This document shows positions 44,657 to 53,797 of a stretch of DNA of 64,000 bases, piece after piece. The position numbers and the translations under genes are program-made. The notes below the pieces were generated by a model. That model was not told the origin of the DNA and made no database searches. It saw only the letters and a list, made by a program, of their open reading frames with translations. Positions within the stretch are counted from its first letter, which is position 1. Each line of letters starts with the position of its first letter. The DNA lies in assembly GCA_016719575.1 (NCBI GenBank), contig JADJYV010000013.1, positions 1,488,001 to 1,552,000 of the forward strand. Reading direction: 5' to 3'. Source of the DNA: Pseudobdellovibrionaceae bacterium. GTDB taxonomy: Bacteria; Bdellovibrionota; Bdellovibrionia; Bdellovibrionales; Bdellovibrionaceae.

Positions 44657-45583
44657 TTATTTTTGTAACAAAGCAGCATCATCCAAAAATGAGCTTTGTC
44701 CCTCTTTGACTTTATATCGGCGGGTCATCATTTTAAATATGCTGTCGCCGGCAACACCGATGGGCTCGCCGTTATAGTCTTTTTGCATTCCTGCTACTTG
44801 AGCTGGATCACGGTCAATACCAAGCTTAGGACCGCCCGTGTCTGCGCCGGCATTGGAATACGCTTCAGAGTTTCCGCCTCCACCAGTAAACCCGCCGCCG
44901 CCACCGCCGCCACTCTCTTCTTCACTAGCAACCACGGGTGTATTGAGGCCCATCTTGTCGAGTTTCTTCATGGCATTATCTTGAATCTTTTTTTCCATCC
45001 CCATTATGCTATCTATCATACCTTTCGACATACCCGCAGCGGCCATTGAGGCGGGGCTATTGAAGTCGCTCGCTTTATAGGTTTTACCAGAAGCGGTCGT
45101 CACGACTCCCGCTTTTGAGTCCCAGCTCATCCCTTTTGCAGGATCAACATTTGTCATAGCATTGCCGAAATCATAACCTGCTTTGAGTTCGGGATCGTTT
45201 AGCAGTTTATTAACGGCATTTGGATCGTAGCCGCTCTCACTGCCACCACCATAGCTACCAACATCAGTCATGCCAACGGTGCCGCTGGCTTGGCTTGCGG
45301 TTTTGCCATCTGCTTTTGCCTGTGCCATGTTGGCCATTCCCATAGCAAGAAATGCTGGAGCCATTGCACAGCAACCTCCTCCACTGCTACATTGGCTAAA
45401 GCACTTAGCGGCCGTCGCGAGATTTGCTGCGCCGACAGCCATGTTGATCATTTGTCCTGATTGATTTGACTTTTTTGTTTTATCTGCAGAGTCACGAATA
45501 TTCCCTGAATTCACCTGGGCCGCTGTGGAAATCGCCAATAACAAAATAAAATTTAAAAACATAATTTGAATGGAATTCTTCAT
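44657..45583 (-). CDS. Secreted Gly-rich protein with Cys cluster, paired with upstream gene
   Basis: 308 residues with a signal peptide (IMFLNFILLLAISTAAQ). A hydrophobic helical part holds a Cys cluster (KCFSQCSSGGGCCAMAP), a central region is rich in Gly/Ser/Met, and a seven-Gly run occurs near 230. The C terminus reads SIFKMMTRRYKVKEGQSSFL. The Cys cluster may form disulfides in the periplasm. It starts one base after the stop of the next Gly-rich gene, so the two form an operon. I do not recognise a family. Confidence 0.6.
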   Translation of the reverse strand: MKNSIQIMFLNFILLLAISTAAQVNSGNIRDSADKTKKSNQSGQMINMAVGAANLATAAKCFSQCSSGGGCCAMAPAFLAMGMANMAQAKADGKTASQASGTVGMTDVGSYGGGSESGYDPNAVNKLLNDPELKAGYDFGNAMTNVDPAKGMSWDSKAGVVTTASGKTYKASDFNSPASMAAAGMSKGMIDSIMGMEKKIQDNAMKKLDKMGLNTPVVASEEESGGGGGGGFTGGGGNSEAYSNAGADTGGPKLGIDRDPAQVAGMQKDYNGEPIGVAGDSIFKMMTRRYKVKEGQSSFLDDAALLQK

Positions 45584-45584
45584 C

Positions 45585-46964
45585 CTAATTTCCTAACAAA
45601 GAGGAGTTGTTTTCGCGGTAGCGATCCCGCACTTTTTCCCAATTGGATTTTCCACCAGGCGTGGTTACATCTTTATTACTACCTTGTCCCGCGACCTGAT
45701 TTCCTGCCAAAGGATCTTTTTGTCCACCTGGTAAATAATTGCGAAGATCGCTATTGTCACCGCCACGGCCACTGCCGCCAAAACCACCACGACCCCCACC
45801 ACCACCGGCTTCGCCGCCCAATATATTTGTGTTTAATCCGCTTGCTGACTTTCCAGCCGTTGGAGCCCCTGGGCCACCAAAGCCTCCGCCGCCATCGATG
45901 CCTGCACCCCGGCCACCAACAGGTGCTCCTGGTCCCGAGGACCGCCCATCGCCAGAGCTGCCGCCACCGGGTAGATCTCCAACGTTGCCATCGACCCCTG
46001 TGTCCATACCATCAACTTTGCCTGGGGTATATCCCCCCAAATCTGTAGTCCCCATCATATCCGCGCGGTTCGCATTCAAATTATTGTCAAGTCCGCCAGG
46101 ACACCCCGGAGTTCGAGGTGCCGCCTGACAAATGCAAGTCTGATTGTTCAAACGATTTGCCTCGATTGTACAGTCCACAGACGTCGAAAGCCCCATCGGA
46201 GTGGGCGTCGCCACTTTGGTTTTTTTATCGCAATCTTTAGCTTTCTGCATAGAATTCAAAACCCCAATTGCACCCGCCATCGCCGATGCCAGCTGTGTTG
46301 CATAGCTATCACAAGTGGACAGGTGTTTCGCCACGGAGTTAGAATCAGGGCCACGATCTTCTTTGGCTGCATTTTTGAACATTATTTCAAAAACGGTGCA
46401 TTGACCACTTGGGCTATTCTCTTTTACGACCTTGGCTTTTACTTCGGCTTCTCCTGCTGTAAGCGCTTTTTTTGCATCACTGCACTTCATTTGACAAAGT
46501 CCTTTGGCTGCAGCACATCCCCCTTGATAAGCAAGCAAGGCTTTATTTGCTAAATCCATCGCTTCAGCAAACTTAGAGCAGGCATCATTTGCACCACTGA
46601 GACCTGCAACCGCCGCCTGTATCAAAGGCATCGCCTTGACTATGTCAGGGTTGGTATTCTCGCGACAAATAAACTCGGCCGTTTCGGCCTTGTCGGCGCA
46701 GGATTGCTGAACCTCTTTGTAGTTTTTAAGACTGGAGGCATTACAAACCGAAGCAGCATTTTCAATAATCCCTCCGGCTGTGACTAAAGCCGTTCCCTTT
46801 TTTTGTTCTACTGGAGCCGAGGTAGCACTCGCTGCGCCGGAATTGTTATCGGGCGACGAAGGAGCGCTCGATGATTTAGACCAGTCCATAACATCGTCTC
46901 CAGACGCGACCACCGAACTCAATGCTATAAGTCCATGAACGAGTGCCAATGAAATACGCTTCAT
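45585..46964 (-). CDS. Secreted Cys/Gly-rich protein, partner of 44657
   Basis: 459 residues with a signal peptide (LALVHGLIALSSVVASG). The N-terminal ~260 are helical with many Cys (VCNASSL, QSCADKAETAEFIC, LCQMKCSDAKK). The next ~150 are Gly/Ser/Pro-rich (GGGGFGGPGAP, GGGRGGFGGSGRGG). The C terminus reads SNWEKVRDRYRENNSSLL, similar to the tail of its neighbour. This fits a secreted or surface protein with a disulfide core and flexible arm. The GC-rich Gly codons create long antisense open frames here, which are not genes. Confidence 0.6.
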   Translation of the reverse strand: MKRISLALVHGLIALSSVVASGDDVMDWSKSSSAPSSPDNNSGAASATSAPVEQKKGTALVTAGGIIENAASVCNASSLKNYKEVQQSCADKAETAEFICRENTNPDIVKAMPLIQAAVAGLSGANDACSKFAEAMDLANKALLAYQGGCAAAKGLCQMKCSDAKKALTAGEAEVKAKVVKENSPSGQCTVFEIMFKNAAKEDRGPDSNSVAKHLSTCDSYATQLASAMAGAIGVLNSMQKAKDCDKKTKVATPTPMGLSTSVDCTIEANRLNNQTCICQAAPRTPGCPGGLDNNLNANRADMMGTTDLGGYTPGKVDGMDTGVDGNVGDLPGGGSSGDGRSSGPGAPVGGRGAGIDGGGGFGGPGAPTAGKSASGLNTNILGGEAGGGGGRGGFGGSGRGGDNSDLRNYLPGGQKDPLAGNQVAGQGSNKDVTTPGGKSNWEKVRDRYRENNSSLLGN

Positions 46965-47119
46965 ACTTCTTCCCCAGTATTTCTCTTATCGGACGAAAGT
47001 CGTAGAATCTTGAGACAAAAATAATGCCGTCTCATATTGAGAAACTGAGCTTGACTTAGATCACGGCTAGCCTCGAATGAACTTAAACCCTCATCTCTCT
47101 CCATGTATGATATTCCCTT

Positions 47120-47860
47120 ATGAGAGCCCTCTTAGTCACCTCAGAACTCACATTTGTACCTGAAAACTATGACCGCTTTATCTTAAAGATGGCAGAGAAT
47201 TCTCATATCGTTGGACTTATTGTTCTTAAAAATAAAGACCTTTCATTTTTGGCGGTGGCCTCTTATCTTTTTTTAACTGGCGCGGCACCCCTATTAGGCA
47301 AACAATTAATTAAAAATTTCTTTTCGTCATCCTCTAGAAAAAAAGCCGACATCTATCAAAATTTCGGAAAAAAAACCTGGTTCTTAGATTCGATCAACAG
47401 CCCTGAGACGTTAAAAATAATCGCGGAAGAAAAGGTTGATTTGGTCGTCAACGCAAGAACACGGTCCATTTTTAAAAAAGCACTGCTCAGTGCAACCAAA
47501 TTCGGCTGCATCAACATTCATCACGGTTTGCTGCCAAAACAGCGAGGACTCATGTGCGATTTTTGGGCTCATCTTGATGGCGAAGAATTTGGTTTTTCAA
47601 TTCACAGAATGACAAGCAAAATTGACGATGGCGATATTCTAAAGGTTGTAAAAGTAAGAAGCTCAAGAACAAGCTATTTAGAATCTCTATTGCTCTCTTC
47701 TGAAAAAGAAGCCGAAGTCTGCGCCGAATTATTGCGTGAAATTGATCAAAAACAGAACAACCTAGGGACTATTAAGAATTTTGCAGAACACGCAAAATAT
47801 CGAAAAAATCCCGAAAGAACCGATTTTCTGAATCTTCAAAAAAAAGGGATTAAAGTATGA
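47120..47860 (+). CDS. Formyltransferase-family protein (Fmt/PurN fold)
   Basis: 246 residues. The catalytic block GCINIHHGLLPKQRGLMCDF (Asn132, His134) and later SKIDDGDIL (Asp) match the formyltetrahydrofolate-dependent transferase triad. It lacks the C-terminal domain of Fmt and the length of PurN, so it probably formylates another substrate such as an amino sugar or amine. It begins the AT-richer gene run and its stop overlaps the next start by four bases. Confidence 0.7.
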   Translation: MRALLVTSELTFVPENYDRFILKMAENSHIVGLIVLKNKDLSFLAVASYLFLTGAAPLLGKQLIKNFFSSSSRKKADIYQNFGKKTWFLDSINSPETLKIIAEEKVDLVVNARTRSIFKKALLSATKFGCINIHHGLLPKQRGLMCDFWAHLDGEEFGFSIHRMTSKIDDGDILKVVKVRSSRTSYLESLLLSSEKEAEVCAELLREIDQKQNNLGTIKNFAEHAKYRKNPERTDFLNLQKKGIKV

Positions 47861-50241
47861 CGAAAGTTTATTTTATTCACGGCAATCCAGGAAGCCTTTC
47901 TGATGGCGACACCTTAAAACGAAAATTGTCCAAAAATGTTGAATATATTTCCGTCGACGGCTATTCCGAGAGCTGGGTACATGCCATCAAAAATGACCCC
48001 GATAAAGCAATCATTGTCGCTCACTCCTGGGGTTGCTATCGGGCTCTAAGTTTTATGTCTGAAATTGAAAATAATATCGAGCGTATTTTTCTGATAAATC
48101 CATATCTGAAATCTGAGTCCGTACTCAGCTGTGCGGCGAAAGCATTGCTTTCGACCCCCCTCCTTGGCAAATTCCTTATTAAATCAAATCATAAAAAATC
48201 TTTTGAGAATTTTTTCTCAAAAATGATTTCGCCAGAGAAGCCTTCTGATAATCAGTACTATGCAGAAAAACTCAAACAACTTTCCGACCCAGAATCTTGG
48301 ATTAAGGCGGTTTACGGAAAAAACATCCAACAAAGCCAACCTCTCTCGCGCAAATCTGATGTGTTGGGAATTGCCTATTTTGGCCTCCGCGATGAGTCTA
48401 TGAATTTAGATTTACAAAGGGGTGAACTTAAGAATTTCAGGTACATTAAAGAAAAGGTTTTTAAGGACTCCGGTCATGGATTGTTGTGGTCACATGCGGA
48501 AGCGATTGCCGAAGACATAAATATCATTGTCGATAAAATTGGTTACTTTCAAGGCGAGTCCGTCAGAAATAACGTGATAGAGTTTGTCGAAAGGCATGTA
48601 AAAGAGAATGCGGAAGGGGTTGCCTTAAAATGGGTTACAGCTGAGCGATTAAAGCAATGGTCAGGAAACCCAAAGGAAGAAATCGTCCATGATCAGATTT
48701 CCTTCAAAGATTTCGAAGAAAAGGTTTCCAAATTTGCAAATGGGCTCTTATCAATTGGGATTAAAAAAAACGACCGAGTTATCATTTTTCTACCGATGAG
48801 TTTAGAAATGTATGTGGCTATGTTTGCCACCCAAAAGATTGGCGCCATTGCGGTCTTTTTGGACTCGTGGGCGCGAAGTCATCATTTAGGAGCCAGCGCA
48901 GAGTGCGTGCAACCCAAAGCGATGATTAGCTTCGATATGGCATTTCAATTAATCGAACAGGTTCCAGAGTTCCAATCAATGCCAATTAGAATCTTATACG
49001 GCCCAGGGGAGAAAATGACCCATCGGTTTAACGATATCTATTCTGACAAAAGATCACCAATTGCTTCTGTAGAAAGCGAGACCACAGCATTGATAACATT
49101 TACGACAGGAAGCACTGGAAAGCCCAAAGGGGCTAATAGAACTCATCGCTTTTTGGTTGCCCAGCACTATGCGCTAACTCATGTCATACCTTACCTAGAT
49201 AATGATAAAGACATGCCAGCATTCCCAATTTTTTCTCTAAATTCATTGGCAACAGGCGTAACAACGGTGTTGCCGGCAATTAATTTGGCTCAGCCCTCGC
49301 CACATGATTCCGCAATCTTGGCTGCGCAAATCATCGGTCAAAGCTTAACATGTACAACGCTTTCGCCATCAATGCTTGTGGGTCTAGCTAAGTATTGCAA
49401 AGAGTCCAACCTTAAACTTCCAAGCTTGAGACGAGTTGTTACCGGCGGCGCTCCCATTAGTAAAGATGATGTAAAATCATTCTATGAAATCGCTCCAGAG
49501 ATAGAGTTATGGATACTTTATGGATCGACTGAGGCAGAGCCGATGGCGCACATAGAGGGTCGTGCGATGTTGAGTGAGGTCAACTCCAAGGACTCAGAAA
49601 TAGTAGAAATGGGCGTTAATGTTGGGCACATCAGTGAAGACATTGACTTTAAATTTATAAAAATAATCGATGGCCCGATAGAGTTATCTGATGAAGGTTG
49701 GTCGAAAATAGAAGTCAAAAATGGCGAGGTCGGCGAATTCATCTGCACCGGAGATCATGTGTGCCGTGAATATTACAACAACAAGGCGGCCTTTAAAGCG
49801 ACTAAAATTCTAGATGACAAAAATAGAGTCTGGCACCGCACTGGTGATTTGGCGTATATTGATGAAAATCGAAACTTATGGATTGTTGGAAGAACGAACA
49901 ATGCAATCACCAGAAAGGGAAAATACTACTTCCCAGTACAGGCAGAAGTGCTTTTGAAAAGATTCGATTTCACAAACCGTTGCGCATTTATCGGGATGCC
50001 AAATTCGAACGAAACTGAAACTGTTGCCGTTATTGAGCTTAGATCTGAAATTGAAAAGAATAAATTTGATTTTAATGAGGCAAAGCTCAAAATACGTAAC
50101 ATTTTCGAAAAGAACAAAATTCCATTGGATCAAATTAAATTTGTAGACAAAATTCCTATGGATCCTAGACATCATTCAAAAGTTGAATATGCCGTGTTAA
50201 AAAAGAGTCTTTCTGAAACGCCGGAGATTGTCCTTGCTTAA
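47857..50241 (+). CDS. Alpha/beta-hydrolase fused to OleC-like AMP-ligase
   Basis: 794 residues. Residues 1 to ~225 are a small alpha/beta hydrolase with nucleophile elbow IVAHSWGC (Ser57). Residues ~235-794 are an ANL-superfamily ligase with P-loop TFTTGSTGKPKGA near 416 and the adenylate block WILYGSTEAEPMAHIEG. The ligase resembles OleC of the long-chain olefin pathway in MPAFPIFSLNSLATGVTTVLP and LRRVVTGGAPI. OleB-OleC fusions are known in Actinobacteria, but OleB uses Asp as nucleophile and here it is Ser. It would adenylate a fatty or beta-hydroxy acid. No oleA thiolase is in the window. Confidence 0.75.
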   Translation: MTKVYFIHGNPGSLSDGDTLKRKLSKNVEYISVDGYSESWVHAIKNDPDKAIIVAHSWGCYRALSFMSEIENNIERIFLINPYLKSESVLSCAAKALLSTPLLGKFLIKSNHKKSFENFFSKMISPEKPSDNQYYAEKLKQLSDPESWIKAVYGKNIQQSQPLSRKSDVLGIAYFGLRDESMNLDLQRGELKNFRYIKEKVFKDSGHGLLWSHAEAIAEDINIIVDKIGYFQGESVRNNVIEFVERHVKENAEGVALKWVTAERLKQWSGNPKEEIVHDQISFKDFEEKVSKFANGLLSIGIKKNDRVIIFLPMSLEMYVAMFATQKIGAIAVFLDSWARSHHLGASAECVQPKAMISFDMAFQLIEQVPEFQSMPIRILYGPGEKMTHRFNDIYSDKRSPIASVESETTALITFTTGSTGKPKGANRTHRFLVAQHYALTHVIPYLDNDKDMPAFPIFSLNSLATGVTTVLPAINLAQPSPHDSAILAAQIIGQSLTCTTLSPSMLVGLAKYCKESNLKLPSLRRVVTGGAPISKDDVKSFYEIAPEIELWILYGSTEAEPMAHIEGRAMLSEVNSKDSEIVEMGVNVGHISEDIDFKFIKIIDGPIELSDEGWSKIEVKNGEVGEFICTGDHVCREYYNNKAAFKATKILDDKNRVWHRTGDLAYIDENRNLWIVGRTNNAITRKGKYYFPVQAEVLLKRFDFTNRCAFIGMPNSNETETVAVIELRSEIEKNKFDFNEAKLKIRNIFEKNKIPLDQIKFVDKIPMDPRHHSKVEYAVLKKSLSETPEIVLA

Positions 50242-50248
50242 GGGGTTG

Positions 50249-51106
50249 ATGATTCTTACCAAAGAGCGATTTCATCCTGGAAGCTACTTCCCAATGATTC
50301 TCTTCTTTTCATTGGGAACAGGGATGTTTCTGCTAGACCGAACGTCTCACTCCCTTTCTATTCAAAGTGCCCTTCTCTCATTTTTACTATTAACGTCATT
50401 CTTTTTTCGACTTCGACTTTTTGACGAAATCAAAGACTATGCCGTCGATTTACAACACAATCCAAGTCGACCGCTGGCAAGAGGTGTGCTTTCAATTGAT
50501 CAAGTTAAGGTCACGTTGCTGATTTTAATTACTCTCGAATTAATTGGCACTTCGCTTCTAGGCTATAAATACTTTTTTGCCCATTTGCTTGCCACAAGCT
50601 ACTCGCTACTAATGTTTGAAGAATTCTTTATCGGCAAGTATATCAGGAATCATCTAACGACATACGCTCTGTTACACACTTTCGTCAGTTGTTTGTCGAG
50701 TTTCTCTGCGGCACTCGTGTTCTCGAGCGCTGCTGATAGCGAGCTGTCCTTTCAAACTGTCTTGTTTTTTATAACGCCGTGGTTCTATTTTAACCTCTTT
50801 GAGTTTGCCAGAAAGACTTTTGCTGCGAACGAAGAACGACCTCTCGTCGACACTTATTCTTCGCTCTTTGGCCCTGTTGGTGCCTGGACCTTGTCAATGT
50901 CACAAGTTGTCCTTGGCTTGACCTTTCTATATTTTCTAGAGGTGAAAAATCTATCAATGTTTTCTTTCCTGGCTCTTTCATACATCATTTTAAGCCTAGT
51001 CTACGTCATTCGTAAAAACGAAACGTCAGCGAAATTTTTTAGATTAATTTCTGGTGCCTTCTTAATTGGTCACTTTATGTTGCTAACGTTTACTTATTGG
51101 AGATAA
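50249..51106 (+). CDS. UbiA-family prenyltransferase
   Basis: About 285 residues. The start is uncertain: ATG 50249, or a TTG at 50228 overlapping the previous gene. Seven to nine hydrophobic segments are present. The first Asp-rich motif is RLFDEIKDYAVD (NDxxD type); the second is degenerate around FEFARKTFAANEERPLVDTYS. UbiA enzymes move isoprenyl or related chains to aromatic or lipid acceptors, and the family includes archaeal ether-lipid synthases and chlorophyll synthase. The substrate is unknown. It is packed between the AMP-ligase and the PEP-synthase-like gene. Confidence 0.75.
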   Translation: MILTKERFHPGSYFPMILFFSLGTGMFLLDRTSHSLSIQSALLSFLLLTSFFFRLRLFDEIKDYAVDLQHNPSRPLARGVLSIDQVKVTLLILITLELIGTSLLGYKYFFAHLLATSYSLLMFEEFFIGKYIRNHLTTYALLHTFVSCLSSFSAALVFSSAADSELSFQTVLFFITPWFYFNLFEFARKTFAANEERPLVDTYSSLFGPVGAWTLSMSQVVLGLTFLYFLEVKNLSMFSFLALSYIILSLVYVIRKNETSAKFFRLISGAFLIGHFMLLTFTYWR

Positions 51107-51108
51107 TC

Positions 51109-53796
51109 ATGTTGGTCACAAAAAACTCAACTTACGCCTTTGCAAAAAAAGAATCTGGCGGAAAAGGGTTTAACCTATACAAGATGACTCAACAAGGCTT
51201 TCAGGTGCCCGAATGGGTCATTTTTGGAAAGCTCTACTATAACAAGTATATTGAGACTCTGGGCCTTGAAGGTTCAATCGAGAAAATCATAAGAAACTTA
51301 GAGCTCGGACATGTTTCGGCCGCCGACGCCGAACGTAGCATTCAAGAATTATTTTTGAAGCCTGAAACACCAGAATTTTTAAAATCTGCCGTCAAAATGG
51401 CCCTAGCCACATTTGGCAATGACTCTCTTGTTTATTCCGTCAGAAGCTCTGCTTCGGACGAAGATGGTGTGGGACATTCTTTTGCCGGGCAATTATCTAG
51501 CTACTTGTATATCTCCAATTTTGACGAAATCGTACTATCAATTAAGCGATGTTGGGCATCGGGATTCACCGAACGAGGGTTGGTTTACAGAGTAAAAAAT
51601 AAAATTCCTTTGTCAGGCGTTAAGGTTTCGGTTGTTCTACAAAGGATGATTGATCCCGACCAGTCCGGTGTTTTATTTACCTGCGATCCCGTAGCACAAA
51701 GAATAGACCAGTTTGTCATAAGCAGTGTACATGGCGTCGGCGAAGGCTTAGTTTCTGGAGCACTACCGGCGGATTCATTTTGGCTGGAGGCTTTAACGGG
51801 TAAAAAAGTAAATGAGGACATCGTCGAAAAAAAGTCAGCAATGAAGAAGGGCTTGGATGGTCATACTAGAATTGTTGACATCCCGCCTGATAAACATTCG
51901 TTGCCTTCACTTGACGACAAACAATTGCAGGAACTTTGGCAGTTGGGAAAAAACGTTTACGATCAATTTCACAAACCACAGGATATTGAATGGGCTTTTG
52001 CTAAAGGCACGCTTTATGTACTGCAAACCCGACCCGTAACACATCTAGAAAATGATCTCGTTGGGTACCCAAATCTTTGGGATAACTCCAACATCATAGA
52101 GTCCTACGGTGGATTGACATTGCCTCTGAGCTTTTCGTTTGCCTTGAGAAATTACAAAAATGTCTATGTTCAATTTTGCGAAGTGCTAAATGTTCCTTCA
52201 AAGATTATAAAGGAAATGGATTCCTATTTAAGTTTCATGTTAGGCTCCATCAATGGACGTGTTTATTACAATTTATTTAATTGGTATAAGCTTGTTGGCG
52301 TCTTGCCTGGATTTAAACAAAATCGGCAGTTTATGGAGACAATGATGGGGGTCTCCGAAGCCCTTACAGATGAAATCGCAGATAGAATTAAGCCACATCC
52401 CTCGTGGGACACCCTCACCGGCAAGTTAAGAAAAACTATTACAGGCATTAGTTTTTTAAAGTATCACATTACAATTCAGTCCGTAGTTGAGAAGTTTCTA
52501 TCAACATTTAGAGACGAATATAATAAATATCGTTCAATGAATCTAAAAAGCATGCGTGGAGATCAACTCATTCAAGTCTACGCAGAACTAGAAGTAAACA
52601 TGTTGGGACGCTGGAAAGCACCAATAATAAATGATTTTTTATGTATGGTTCACTTTGGTCTATTAAGAAAACTGACTTTATCTTGGCTTAAGCAATTCGA
52701 CTCAACAATTCAGAATGACCTACTTAGCAACGAAGGAGGGCTTGAAAGCGCCGAGCCAATGCGAGCACTCAAAAGAATGACCTTGATGGTTATGAAGAAC
52801 TCGGAATTGCAAACTCTTGTTGAATGCACGCAAGCCGGTGATTTGTTCGAAACTTTAAACCAAAGTAAGCACACAGAATTTTTTAGAGAGATTGAGAGCT
52901 ATCTCGAAAAATTTGGCTTTCGATGTATGAGTGAGATGAAGTTAGAAGAAATTGATTTAAATACAGACCCAACATACCTATTTGTCTGTATTAAGAATTA
53001 CTTGAAATCCAATACTATTGAGCAGCTCCAGAAGGATGACGAAAGCACCCTGCGCCAAACAGCTGAGAAGAATGTTTCGAGCGAATTAAAAGGAATTAAG
53101 AAGATCATTTACTTTTGGGTTTTGAAACACGCTAGAAAAGCCGTTAAAAACAGAGAAAACACACGTTTTGCCCGAACGAGAGTTTATGGATTGGCTCGAA
53201 ATATCTTCCAGTACATTGGTGATGATCTGGCAACAATCAACGTCATTTCGAACCCGCGAGATATTTTCTGGCTAACTATCGAAGAGGTTTTTGGAATCTA
53301 TAATGGGACTCTTCCATCATACGATCTGCCTTCGATAATTGAGATTAGAAAAAGCTCATTTGGACGATTTGCAGAATCACCTGACCCAAGGATTCTAACG
53401 CGAGGGCCTGTTTATTGGAAAAATCAGTTTTTTAAAGAAGCAGAGGCCCCCAGTTATGAGGGTGAAGACTATGATTTAAAAGGCATTCCTTGTTGTCCCG
53501 GCGTCATCGAGGGTAAAATCAAATATATTTCTTCTCCGGAAGACAATTTAGATCTTAACGGCGAAATATTGGTTGCCGACAGAACCGATCCTGGGTGGGT
53601 ACCGCTTTATCCAAGCATAAGTGGCCTCTTAGTAGAGCGCGGAAGTTTGTTGTCGCATTCTGCAATTGTCGCAAGAGAAATGGGGATCCCAACGATTGTT
53701 TCAATTCCTGGCCTAACAAAGAAACTAAAATCAGGAATGCGAGTTAGATTTGATGGCAAAGCGGGAACTATCAAGATTCTAACACAAGAAGGTTAA
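51109..53796 (+). CDS. PEP synthase/rifampin-phosphotransferase-like enzyme
   Basis: About 895 residues from ATG 51109 (GGAG upstream, two bases after the UbiA stop). Residues ~15-330 are the PPDK-type ATP-grasp domain (KGFNLYKM, SVRSSASDEDGVGHSFAGQ, DIEWAF, LQTRPVTHL). A long middle domain covers ~340-780. A swivelling phospho-His domain has LLSHSAIVAREMGIPTIV (His850). The C-terminal PEP/pyruvate barrel of true PEP synthase is missing, as in rifampin phosphotransferases, which use ATP to pass a phosphate to a small molecule. It therefore probably phosphorylates an intermediate of this pathway rather than pyruvate. Confidence 0.75.
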   Translation: MLVTKNSTYAFAKKESGGKGFNLYKMTQQGFQVPEWVIFGKLYYNKYIETLGLEGSIEKIIRNLELGHVSAADAERSIQELFLKPETPEFLKSAVKMALATFGNDSLVYSVRSSASDEDGVGHSFAGQLSSYLYISNFDEIVLSIKRCWASGFTERGLVYRVKNKIPLSGVKVSVVLQRMIDPDQSGVLFTCDPVAQRIDQFVISSVHGVGEGLVSGALPADSFWLEALTGKKVNEDIVEKKSAMKKGLDGHTRIVDIPPDKHSLPSLDDKQLQELWQLGKNVYDQFHKPQDIEWAFAKGTLYVLQTRPVTHLENDLVGYPNLWDNSNIIESYGGLTLPLSFSFALRNYKNVYVQFCEVLNVPSKIIKEMDSYLSFMLGSINGRVYYNLFNWYKLVGVLPGFKQNRQFMETMMGVSEALTDEIADRIKPHPSWDTLTGKLRKTITGISFLKYHITIQSVVEKFLSTFRDEYNKYRSMNLKSMRGDQLIQVYAELEVNMLGRWKAPIINDFLCMVHFGLLRKLTLSWLKQFDSTIQNDLLSNEGGLESAEPMRALKRMTLMVMKNSELQTLVECTQAGDLFETLNQSKHTEFFREIESYLEKFGFRCMSEMKLEEIDLNTDPTYLFVCIKNYLKSNTIEQLQKDDESTLRQTAEKNVSSELKGIKKIIYFWVLKHARKAVKNRENTRFARTRVYGLARNIFQYIGDDLATINVISNPRDIFWLTIEEVFGIYNGTLPSYDLPSIIEIRKSSFGRFAESPDPRILTRGPVYWKNQFFKEAEAPSYEGEDYDLKGIPCCPGVIEGKIKYISSPEDNLDLNGEILVADRTDPGWVPLYPSISGLLVERGSLLSHSAIVAREMGIPTIVSIPGLTKKLKSGMRVRFDGKAGTIKILTQEG

Positions 53797-53797
53797 C

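Noticed and set aside
45566..46128. Long open frames antisense to the Gly-rich secreted gene
   Set aside because: They come from GC-rich Gly codons (GGN read as CCN), have no signal or ribosome-binding site, and cover a well-supported gene on the other strand.
47857..48560. Assigning the hydrolase half as OleB
   Set aside because: OleB needs an Asp nucleophile; here it is Ser in AHSWGC.
51109..53796. True phosphoenolpyruvate synthase
   Set aside because: The C-terminal PEP/pyruvate-binding barrel is missing; the phospho-His domain ends the protein.
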